Assembly: GCA_949118805.1 (NCBI GenBank)
Contig: CASAUJ010000017.1
Span: 1-30,896, forward strand
Direction: 5' to 3'
DNA: 30,896 nucleotides
Source: an uncultured Clostridia bacterium
Lineage (GTDB): Bacteria; Bacillota; Clostridia; TANB77; CAG-508
How positions within the stretch are numbered: the stretch's first letter is position 1; every line of letters starts with the position of its first letter. Positions 24,372 through 30,896 of the stretch are shown here, piece by piece. Below the pieces are notes generated by a model. That model made no database searches. It saw only the letters and a program-made list of their open reading frames with translations, and was not told where the DNA came from. Made by a program: the position numbers and the translations under genes.

Positions 24372-25952
24372 TTAATCACTTAGTTTTACTACTACCGTCC
24401 CATGAATTACTTTTATACTCCCTTTTTCTGGATAATATTTCATCCTCTTATATGCTTCTGTTTCAAAAATTTCTGCACAATCCCATTCACTGACTAAATG
24501 GATATTCACTCCTATATATTCATAAAATATTTTTTTCCAACTATCTAAATTGCCCCACCAAATGGTAGGATCTTTTGCAATAAAGCCCCAAGATCGCTCA
24601 TATATTTTCTTTGTTTCTAATGAAGTATTATTTCGATCAAAGTATTCACTTTCTTTTATTCCTCCTAAAATTAATACTGGCATATCTTTTTTGTATTCGT
24701 CTAATTGTTCTATTTGTGTTAAAATTCTTTCTGATGTCGAAATTGCTTGGTCTTGCATCATTTTCATTGCCAAATAAGAAGCATTATCTTGCCAAGTATA
24801 AATCCATATCACGCCTAAACTACAAATGGTAATAATCCCTTTTAACCAATTGGAAAAAGTAGTTTTTGGTAACATATCGAAAATTTTAAAAAAAATGGGA
24901 AAAACATATATCATAGAACAAGCCATAAGGATATGAATATCCGCATCTGGAACCATGATTTCTATGATTCCAAAACAGATAGGAGCTATTAATAATAATC
25001 CTATGATCAATAACATATGAGGTATTTTTTGATAAATTTTATTTTTCATGATAAGATACACCATTGCTATAAATGTTACAATAAATAGTACCCAATATAA
25101 TATGTGGGTATTCCATATTGTATTCGGTATCATATGATCGTTAAAGTAGTAATGAAAAAAGCTTTGGTATGCTTGTGGTAATAAGCTTGGTATTTTTGTT
25201 AATGTTTCTAATCCAATTGTGTTAGCTCCACTATATGTACTAATTGGCAAATTTCTAATCCATAACATCCCATGAGATAAGATATAAAATATGACAATTG
25301 CTAATATTCCCATTATCAAATATTTAAACATCATTTGAAAAATTGATTTTATTTCTTTTTGCTTGAAAAGATCCATCATCAAAGTTGCAACTGTTAAAAC
25401 CATGGCAATGGATAAATAGGTTTGATACATTCCCATCGAAACAGCTAATAATAAACCTCCTATTAATACCATTATTTTTTTATCTTCATATTTCTTTACT
25501 AAGTAAATTGACAACGTTGCTAAAAGCATTCCCAGTAGATAAGCATCAGAACAATAGAAAAAGGTTAATGTAGCAGAAATATTGGGTGCTACTACAAAAA
25601 TAATAGCTATCATAAATTGAAAAAATTTATTTTTTATTTCCAATAAATCAATTATTAGATTGACTGTTATTCCTAAAAATACACTACTCATTAAGGTAAC
25701 TAAAATCGGAGAGACAATATTTCCTTTGATTGCTTGTACCAAAAAAAGTCCAAATCTTAATAGCATAGTTTCCCATATATCGGACTGATGATACACACTA
25801 TTGATTAAAGTATCTGCTCCTGTTATCATTAAAGCATATAATTGAAAATGTACCACCAATGTTGCTAGTACCGTTACTCCAAAAATTTTCATTTTTTCTT
25901 TGTTGTACAAAGTTTTTAATTTTTCTAATTCACATTGAAATATTTTTTCCAT
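24372..25952 (-). CDS. GtrII-like glucosyltransferase-domain membrane protein
   Basis: This 526-residue integral membrane protein resembles the GtrII family (Glucos_trans_II), which moves lipid-linked sugars onto surface polysaccharides. After a short N-terminus it has about ten hydrophobic helices from residue 24 to about 385. In the first loop lies GADTLINSVYHQSD, where the family's acidic residues are expected, and the FCSDAYLLG-like stretch FFYCSDAYLLGMLLA is typical. The C-terminal 130 residues are soluble and face outside. The gene stands alone, 17 bases upstream of the rubrerythrin promoter region. Donor and acceptor cannot be read from sequence. Confidence 0.75.
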   Translation of the reverse strand: MEKIFQCELEKLKTLYNKEKMKIFGVTVLATLVVHFQLYALMITGADTLINSVYHQSDIWETMLLRFGLFLVQAIKGNIVSPILVTLMSSVFLGITVNLIIDLLEIKNKFFQFMIAIIFVVAPNISATLTFFYCSDAYLLGMLLATLSIYLVKKYEDKKIMVLIGGLLLAVSMGMYQTYLSIAMVLTVATLMMDLFKQKEIKSIFQMMFKYLIMGILAIVIFYILSHGMLWIRNLPISTYSGANTIGLETLTKIPSLLPQAYQSFFHYYFNDHMIPNTIWNTHILYWVLFIVTFIAMVYLIMKNKIYQKIPHMLLIIGLLLIAPICFGIIEIMVPDADIHILMACSMIYVFPIFFKIFDMLPKTTFSNWLKGIITICSLGVIWIYTWQDNASYLAMKMMQDQAISTSERILTQIEQLDEYKKDMPVLILGGIKESEYFDRNNTSLETKKIYERSWGFIAKDPTIWWGNLDSWKKIFYEYIGVNIHLVSEWDCAEIFETEAYKRMKYYPEKGSIKVIHGTVVVKLSD

Positions 25953-26166
25953 TTTTTATTTTTCCTCTTTCCGTTTATAATACCAGAAATTATGTGATTC
26001 TTTTTCACTTATTGGCAAAGTTACTATAATGCAACATGCTTTTAGCAATAAAAAATCTGTCTTATCCGATATTACAAAAGATGTTTGTTGGATGAATAGA
26101 GTAAATATCTTCTCCTACATGTTTTCATTCATCTTTCTTGTTTTTTATCCTTTATCAATTTAAAAA

Positions 26167-26682
26167 CTATTGTTGTATATATTTTTTTATTTCTTCTTTT
26201 ACAAATTCCCATCTATTTTTTATAAATAGATTTTTTTGATAAATCTTTTCTATTTCATCATAAGTTGCAAATTTCACTTCTGAAACTTCTTCTGTTTGCA
26301 TTGTGATATTTTCTAAATTTATGTCTTGTTCCACAATATATTCCTCTAACCATACATTTCCCGTTTTATAATGTTGTATTTTAATAGCTTTCTCAACATC
26401 CAGTTCTATTCCTAGTTCTTCTAGCGTTTCTCTTTTCAAAGCTTCTAGTGCATTTTCTCCTTTCCTTACACTTCCCCCTGTCATCGCCCATACATTAGGC
26501 TCTAGCTTCTTTTGAGGAGATCTTCTTTGAATTAGAATTTGTTTTTTAGAATTGATGATCCATACATCTACTCCTTGATGATAGATTCCTTTTTGCCAAA
26601 CTTTTTCATCATTTTTATGCATCGTTTCTCCTGTTAAATTCCCATCTTCATCTAATATATTCCAAATTTCTTCCGTAGCATT
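26167..26682 (-). CDS. Nudix hydrolase
   Basis: Nudix enzymes cut nucleoside diphosphates linked to another group. The Nudix box is complete: G followed by five residues, E, seven residues, then RETLEELGI (GGSVRKGENALEALKRETLEELGI region). Before it are IYHQGVDVWIINSKKQILIQ and a LEPNVWAMTGG strand, as in the YfcD/isopentenyl-isomerase-like branch. The 171-residue protein starts at the ATG at 26682; AGGAGG is 12 bases upstream, slightly far. The ATG at 26715 lies ahead of that ribosome site and is less likely. Substrate is unknown. Confidence 0.9.
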   Translation of the reverse strand, partial: NATEEIWNILDEDGNLTGETMHKNDEKVWQKGIYHQGVDVWIINSKKQILIQRRSPQKKLEPNVWAMTGGSVRKGENALEALKRETLEELGIELDVEKAIKIQHYKTGNVWLEEYIVEQDINLENITMQTEEVSEVKFATYDEIEKIYQKNLFIKNRWEFVKEEIKKYIQQ

Positions 26683-26737
26683 CATCTCTTTTATTTTCCT
26701 CCTATATAAAATCAATTATATCATTTATTTCCTATAA

Positions 26738-26770
26738 AAAAACAACTTATGATCAATAAGTTGTTTTTAA
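26738..26770. terminator. Terminator between the surface protein gene and the Nudix gene
   Basis: AACAACTTAT (26741-26750) and ATAAGTTGTT (26756-26765) pair over a five-base GATCA loop. A-runs and T-runs flank the stem, so it can work on both strands. Confidence 0.8.
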
Positions 26771-26840
26771 TGTAACATAAAATTTCACACTTTACAAGTA
26801 AAAGTCTTATTTTCCCTGCTAACTAAAAAATATTGAATTT

Positions 26841-27548
26841 CTAATATGACTGAATTAAATTGTTATTAACATATACATCTGTGCGAATTAAGGGATCTAT
26901 ATTGGTTTCACGATTACATTGATAAATCTTTTCTATATATGACTTTGTCGTGGCATCAAATTGTTCAATAACAGAATAATAAGTCAATTTATTATTTCTA
27001 TAATACTCTACCCTTAATAAGGTTATATTATCATTCGCATAAATAGATGTGGTTCTGTCATAATGAATTGTTGGTATTTTTACTCCTAAAGTAGTATTCA
27101 CACTACCTTGATTTTCTGTATTTACATTACTATTGGTATCTTTTAACTGAGAAGTAGCAGCTATCTGCTTATTGGTATCCTCATTATGATTCGATTTTTC
27201 TGGCTGAGGACTAATAGATTCCTGCTTTTTTCCACTGTCACTTGAATTTTCTAGCTTAGAAGTAATAATTTCTTGCTTATTTGTATTCTCCTTTTTATTT
27301 TGAGAATAATCACTTGAAATTTTTTCATCAGATAATGAATCCATATCTTTATCGGCATCGTTTTCACGTGCATTTTGATAATCTACTGTTATATCTTTTA
27401 TATAAATTTCTTTCATATTAGAAACTTGTGATTTTCTAATTGTAGTATGTACATTATGATACATAGGAAAAGTTGCAATTGAAACACCTCCAACTACTGC
27501 CACTGTTACAAGTGTTATTATTAATTTCTTTTTTAATACTTTAATCAT
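26841..27548 (-). CDS. Anchored extracytoplasmic protein, unknown function
   Basis: The 235-residue protein has an N-terminal membrane segment (about residues 9-29, after KKK), a signal peptide or signal anchor. A low-complexity linker rich in Ser, Asn, Lys and Gln follows (about 60-150), with degenerate repeats such as TSKLENS...TSQLKDT. The last 80 residues form a small domain with alternating strands: SIYANDNITLLRVEYYRNNKLTY in pieces, then VIEQFDATTKSYIEKIYQ and TDVYVNNNLIQSY. No cysteine or sorting motif is present. It is probably exported and held at the membrane. I recognise no family. It has an AGGAGG ribosome site and its own promoter. Confidence 0.6.
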   Translation of the reverse strand: MIKVLKKKLIITLVTVAVVGGVSIATFPMYHNVHTTIRKSQVSNMKEIYIKDITVDYQNARENDADKDMDSLSDEKISSDYSQNKKENTNKQEIITSKLENSSDSGKKQESISPQPEKSNHNEDTNKQIAATSQLKDTNSNVNTENQGSVNTTLGVKIPTIHYDRTTSIYANDNITLLRVEYYRNNKLTYYSVIEQFDATTKSYIEKIYQCNRETNIDPLIRTDVYVNNNLIQSY

Positions 27549-27953
27549 ATTTCATTCCTCCTAATTGCATCTATTATAACATATATTTTTAAAATTGACA
27601 CAATATTTATAAAAAATTATTATTCGCTGTTTTAATTTGTAAATTTTTTAACCCTTTCTGACATTGATTGTATCTTCAACTGATTTCCTATTCTCATCTT
27701 CATTCCCTATATTTTATTATTAATGATCGTAAATTTATTATAAACTCTGGTTTATAATAGTTGATCGACTTTTTTTAACATTTTACCAGAAAGGAAAATT
27801 TAAAATTAAATAGTATATAGAGAATATAAAAGTAAGGATATTGATTTCTTAATTGAATATGTAAAGGAAAAAATACTTCTTACTTAGTCACCAAAGCAGA
27901 TATTAATAGATTGAAATTAGAATATCAAAAAAACAAGAGAAAACCAATATCTA
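27549..27953. other. 405-base intergenic region
   Basis: It holds the promoter of the 27548 gene at its left end: an extended -10 TATAAT at 27573-27578 on the - strand, with a weak GTGTCA -35. A 9-base-pair palindrome (27737-27745 with 27750-27758) lies in the middle. A probable decayed coding stretch on the + strand fills the right part. I saw no tRNA or CRISPR repeat. Confidence 0.5.
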
Positions 27954-27961
27954 CTAATTAA
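27816..27961 (+). pseudogene. Possible remnant of a small coding sequence
   Basis: The first part (27816 to about 27880) reads YREYKSKDIDFLIEYVKEKI. After a one-base loss or two-base gain the frame reads VTKADINRLKLEYQ and continues to TAA at 27959-27961. Neither piece has a start codon with a ribosome site. The composition is protein-like, but the evidence is thin. The break is not at a CGG, so this is ordinary decay rather than the recoding described above. Confidence 0.25.
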
Positions 27962-28412
27962 ATAATAATTTTATCTTTTTCCAAATACTTTTAATAAAAC
28001 TATGATTTTCAACTATCTGAGGCAAATTAGATTGCTCACTTTTTTCAGTTATATCAGTGTGTTTTTCTAAATTATTATGAATGTTCTTAAAAATATCATT
28101 AGCATTATATTTTTCATTTAATTCGTTTTGATATTTTTCCTCATTTTTATTCCAACATTTTAAAATTTCTTCTTTATCATTTTCATTTGCTACATAATTA
28201 TAATAAATTAAAGATATTAAATCTTTACAATCTTCAGATATTTCTTGTTCTTCCAATTTTTTATACCTATCTATATTTACTGTAATTCTAGATGTTTTGG
28301 CTATCTTTTTTAAATTTCCTAAAAATTTATTTGGTATTTTAGATACAAAACTAGAATCAAAATAATTTAAAATATATAAGGTTTCTTTAGCAATATCATC
28401 TACTCTGATCAT
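27954..28412 (-). CDS. Unknown cytoplasmic protein paired with the upstream frameshifted gene
   Basis: I do not recognise this 152-residue protein. It is mostly helical and has no membrane segment, though the basic, hydrophobic end (SFIKSIWKKIKLLFN) could touch a membrane. A central stretch, ISEDCKDLISLIYYNYVA, is the most distinctive part. Its ATG lies 17 bases inside the end of the upstream gene once that gene's frameshift is read, and its ribosome site (AAAGGAG and AAAGG nearby) is inside the upstream coding sequence. The two genes are therefore translationally coupled and probably act together. Confidence 0.6.
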   Translation of the reverse strand: MIRVDDIAKETLYILNYFDSSFVSKIPNKFLGNLKKIAKTSRITVNIDRYKKLEEQEISEDCKDLISLIYYNYVANENDKEEILKCWNKNEEKYQNELNEKYNANDIFKNIHNNLEKHTDITEKSEQSNLPQIVENHSFIKSIWKKIKLLFN

Positions 28413-29515
28413 TATTTCCTTTATCTTCTCCTTTTAATTTTATGTTATTTTTTGACTTTATAAATTCCTTAAATTTAGCAAATAGTTCTTTTATTTTACC
28501 AAACTTTCTACTAGTAGCCAAACTCTTAGCATCTTCCATACTAAATAAGGATATAGTTTTAGTATCTGGCAATTCTTCATTTTCTGCTTGTATTGATTCT
28601 TTAGTTTCTCCGTGAATTTATAAACATCTCTGATTCATTAGGAATTTCTACCGCATCCTCATACGCCATTCTGATTTCAGGCATATCCATATCATTAGGA
28701 ACACTATCAATAAAACTAACTATCCTTTCAGAAATCTCTTCTTCTTTTGAAACAAAAAATCCACTTGCACCATTTTCAGTAATACTACCTGCGTTAATTC
28801 CAGGTAGAGCCTTTACCATATCTAAGTTGCATATTTTAGGTACAAAATATCTAACATCTATATTATTTTTATCACTAGCATCTATATCTATAGTTAAAGC
28901 ATGTCCCCTATCTCTTACCATCATTAATGTTCTCCCTTCCATAGAAACTATATCAGTACATCCTACATCTAAATCAGGAGGAAGATTTTCAAATATTTTT
29001 TTTGAAACTTCATTTTCTTCACCATATAAAGTTATATCATAACCAAATGAATTTTTCTTAGTTCCTATAATAGGCATAGATTTAAGAAGTCCTTCATCAT
29101 TTATTATTGATGAATGCGTAATATGAAGTAACTCACTTATACTTCCTACATCATTCATCATACTAGGTACTGCTCCCAACCCTCCAGGCATTGTATAACC
29201 ACAAAAAGTTTGCTTAGCTTTCTCTAATAATTCTGGTTTCATATCTGTAAATATTCTTTGATAAATTTTCTGATTACTTTCATGACTGCGACCATATCCT
29301 AGTTCAGAAAATTCATTTTTGATCCTATCAAAATAAGTTTGAAAACTACTTCCTAGTTGAAATTCCATATTAAAGTTTCTAGCAATTGCCTTAAATTTAA
29401 ATTCCATGTCCTTTAGTTCAGAAAATAATCTATCTAAATAATCCAGTCTACTATCTTCATTATATTCATCAGTTGATTTTGGAGCTAGATCCACTAAAGT
29501 AGTTTTTATTTCCAC
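28396..29515 (-). CDS. Unknown protein, read through one +1 frameshift at CGG; possible in-frame stop near the 5' end
   Basis: The zero frame encodes 301 residues, including FCGYTMPGGLGAVPSMMNDV and HALTIDIDAS, and then stops three codons after a CGG (28610-28612). Skipping that C opens 70 more codons with no stop, ending ...GNNDQSR at 28396, overlapping the next gene by 17 bases. The corrected product is 372 residues from the GTG at 29515. A better start, GTG at 29638 with GGAGG nine bases upstream, is in the same frame, but a TAA (29585-29587) lies between. So the 5' end is either a nonsense mutation, a 17-codon leader peptide, or a later start. No family is recognised. Confidence 0.7.
28609..28612 (-). 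other. +1 frameshift site CGG-A in the 28.4-29.5 kb gene
   Basis: The - strand reads AAT TCA CGGA GAA ACT AAA. The zero frame gives CGG AGA AAC TAA. The +1 frame stays open for 70 codons and fills an otherwise empty 190-base gap up to the next gene. I found this site by applying the CGG rule, not by homology. Confidence 0.85.
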
Positions 29516-29653
29516 ATCTTTTTTGAAGAAATCTACTAACGCTTTGTACTTTTCTTCTCGTTTATCAATTTCTTCTAAAGTTGATTATTCTTGAGAACTC
29601 TCTATATCTTCTTTCATTTCTTCGTTTTGTTCGTCCACTATTTTTTTCCTCCA

Positions 29654-30064
29654 TTATTTTACTAAACTTAATTTCCCATTTATAACTATAGGTGAAAATC
29701 CTGATATTTCATCATATAACATTCCTTCTGGAATATCATTATATAAATATATTTTTTTATTTTTCATGAATGCCTCGTATATTTCAATAAATGTTGCTCC
29801 TCCTATATAATTCTTTTTTCCATTCTTATCAAAATTTAATGTTAATACTGCATCCATTGTTGCAATTCTTTCTTCGCTCATTCTAAACATTCTAGCTTTA
29901 AATTCTGCATGTTCTTTTTTTCCTAAATCCCAACTTTTCTTTTCTGCATCAGGTTCATAATATGAATTTGGTAATTCTATTACATGTCCCATTTCTTCTA
30001 ATTTCTCTTTTATTGGTGCTATATCTTTATAAAATGCTTTACTACATATAATTAATATTTTCAT
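29654..30064 (-). CDS. Nucleoside 2-deoxyribosyltransferase-fold protein, function unknown
   Basis: This 136-residue protein has the pattern of the small deoxyribosyltransferase-like superfamily: an opening strand MKILIICSKAF, a MDAVLTLNFDKNG strand, the YIGGATFIEIYEAFMKNKKIYLYNDIP segment (broken here: glycine turn, glutamate, then KKIYLYND), and a final strand VINGKLSLV. The glutamate after the glycine turn sits where these enzymes carry their nucleophile. Many family members are nucleotide-binding proteins of unknown role. AGGAG is nine bases before the ATG, 24 bases after the HD gene. Confidence 0.65.
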   Translation of the reverse strand: MKILIICSKAFYKDIAPIKEKLEEMGHVIELPNSYYEPDAEKKSWDLGKKEHAEFKARMFRMSEERIATMDAVLTLNFDKNGKKNYIGGATFIEIYEAFMKNKKIYLYNDIPEGMLYDEISGFSPIVINGKLSLVK

Positions 30065-30088
30065 AATCTCTTTCTCCTATACAATATA

Positions 30089-30748
30089 TTATTTTACGCC
30101 ATTCCATTCTTGCAAAAATTCATTTACAAATACTTTCATAAACTCTGTTCTTTCAACTGCTTGTTTTCTCGCAGTTTTTGTATTCATGTTATTAGCTAAC
30201 TTAAATAATTTATGATAAAAATGATGAATAGTAGAAAGATCATCTCCATTTTCTTCTGCATAATTCTCGTCAGAGTTAAGAGGAGTTTCTTCATCATACA
30301 TTTTTACATTATGGGCTCCTCCATAACTAAAAGTCCTTCCTATTCCAATTGCACCTATTGCATCTAAATTATCTGCATCTTGTAAAATTAATGTATTTAT
30401 ATCTTCAACATTGTTTCCATTCCAATTATAATTTTCATGAAATTCTATACAGTAGCAAATTTTATCTATAATATCTTTACTTAAATCAGTATTATTTAAA
30501 ATTTCTTTTACTTTTGATAAGGAGTCTTTAGGTGATACAAATTTACCTGTTTCATTTTGCATTATTCTATGAATATCATGCATAAATGCTGATATTCCAA
30601 CTATTAGTTCATCTTCATTTTCTTTCTTACACAAATTAACAGCTATATTCATAGTTCTAGTAAGATGGCTTATATCATGACCGCTAGAGTCTTTACTAAA
30701 AAGTTTGATTATGTATGGTTTAATAATTTTTATATAATCTTCTAACAT
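30089..30748 (-). CDS. HD-domain phosphohydrolase (YedJ-like)
   Basis: HD hydrolases cut phosphate esters, often of nucleotides, using metal held by His and Asp. The 219-residue protein shows the set in order: GHDISHLTR near residue 23, FMHDIHR near 56, CIEFHENYNW near 106, and QDADNLDAIGAIGIGR near 130. Its overall pattern is like YedJ. It is the first gene of a small unit with the deoxyribosyltransferase-fold gene and possibly the two unknown genes after it, which suggests a nucleotide-linked role; that is inference. GGAGG precedes the ATG and a strong promoter lies upstream. Confidence 0.88.
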   Translation of the reverse strand: MLEDYIKIIKPYIIKLFSKDSSGHDISHLTRTMNIAVNLCKKENEDELIVGISAFMHDIHRIMQNETGKFVSPKDSLSKVKEILNNTDLSKDIIDKICYCIEFHENYNWNGNNVEDINTLILQDADNLDAIGAIGIGRTFSYGGAHNVKMYDEETPLNSDENYAEENGDDLSTIHHFYHKLFKLANNMNTKTARKQAVERTEFMKVFVNEFLQEWNGVK

Positions 30749-30782
30749 GTTCGTTCCTCCTTGAAATTATATATGTAATCAA

Positions 30783-30811
30783 ATTATATCAATAAGATTT
30801 ACATATTACAA
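30783..30811 (-). promoter_or_regulatory. Promoter of the HD-hydrolase operon
   Basis: On the - strand TTGTAA (30806-30811), exactly 17 bases, TATAAT (30783-30788), about 35 bases before the ATG. Confidence 0.75.
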
Positions 30812-30836
30812 CAAAAAAGTCAAAATTTGTTGACTT
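30812..30836 (-). terminator. Terminator of the next gene upstream (outside the window)
   Basis: AAGTCAA (30817-30823) pairs with TTGACTT (30830-30836) over a six-base loop. On the - strand TTTTGT follows. It isolates the HD operon from whatever is transcribed before it. Confidence 0.55.
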
Positions 30837-30896
30837 TCGACTGTAGGTTAGTCAATCATATGTCACAAATTTTTGAAATTAATATACTTTGAGTAC

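Noticed and set aside
25953..26166. Possible small RNA or tRNA between the GtrII-like and Nudix genes
   Set aside because: No cloverleaf, paired promoter boxes or strong hairpin could be seen. No tRNA was recognised anywhere in the window.
27816..27961. A further CGG shift in the + strand remnant
   Set aside because: The frame change there involves no CGG and is not +1; it looks like ordinary decay.
4525..28612. Sequencing or assembly indels as the cause of the six frame breaks
   Set aside because: All six are at in-frame CGG, mostly outside homopolymers, and about 35 out-of-frame CGG trinucleotides cause no break. Random errors would not follow codon phase. Raw reads should still be checked.
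4525..28612. Simple reassignment of CGG to another amino acid as a three-base codon
   Set aside because: Reassignment keeps the frame, but here the frame changes after each CGG.
4525..28612. RF2-type programmed frameshift (slippery codon, stop codon and internal Shine-Dalgarno)
   Set aside because: No stop codon follows directly, there is no shared slippery run or stimulatory site, and the preceding codons all differ.
1..30896. CRISPR array or defence island
   Set aside because: No regularly spaced direct repeats and no cas or nuclease cluster were found.

Overview
The window is about 31 kb of AT-rich DNA with a Clostridia-type gene set. Spore genes (a GPR protease and a YtxC-like protein), rubrerythrin and formate-tetrahydrofolate ligase point to an anaerobic, spore-forming gut-type Firmicute. 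Gene order matches Clostridia in two places: asp23-amaP-DUF2273-nusB-xseA-xseB, and yicC-remA-rpoZ-gmk-priA-def-fmt.

Layout. At the left edge, on the + strand, are a truncated GH57 glycan-branching enzyme and ytxC, separated by a long perfect palindrome. Then on the - strand come two small membrane proteins and the spore protease gene gpr. Two small, GC-richer + strand genes (4940-5257 and 5396-5728) follow; they are diverged paralogues with their own promoters and terminators. Next is uvrA (-). Two long - strand operons follow. The first (15392 down to 8771) is asp23, amaP, DUF2273, nusB, xseA, xseB, a PAP2-like gene, a gene of repeated helix-turn-helix units, and fhs. The second (23605 down to 15552) is rsmE, a membrane protein, yicC, remA, rpoZ, gmk, an ATP-grasp enzyme, priA, def and fmt. 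The right end holds rubrerythrin, a GtrII-like membrane protein, a Nudix hydrolase, an anchored surface protein, a pair of overlapping unknown genes, a deoxyribosyltransferase-fold protein and an HD hydrolase, all on the - strand.

Main discovery. Four native genes look broken, with six breaks in all: gpr (1), uvrA (3), priA (1) and the unknown gene at 28.4-29.5 kb (1). Every break is a +1 frame change at an in-frame CGG codon. Skipping the C and reading the following GGN restores the full-length protein each time. At the three UvrA sites the restored residue is the family's conserved glycine, including the Walker A glycine of the second ATPase domain. No other native gene in the window has an in-frame CGG, while roughly 35 out-of-frame CGG trinucleotides sit in coding sequence with no frame change. 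A sequencing error cannot know the reading frame, so I infer that CGG is not an arginine codon here. It appears to act as an obligate +1 frameshift signal, or equivalently CGGN is read as a four-base codon, probably for glycine. The only in-frame CGG codons that do not fit are three in the two GC-rich small genes, whose frames stay open only if CGG is read as three bases. This makes those genes look foreign, or possibly gated by CGG decoding.

The reading comes from hand translation and knowledge of the families. No search or alignment program was run.
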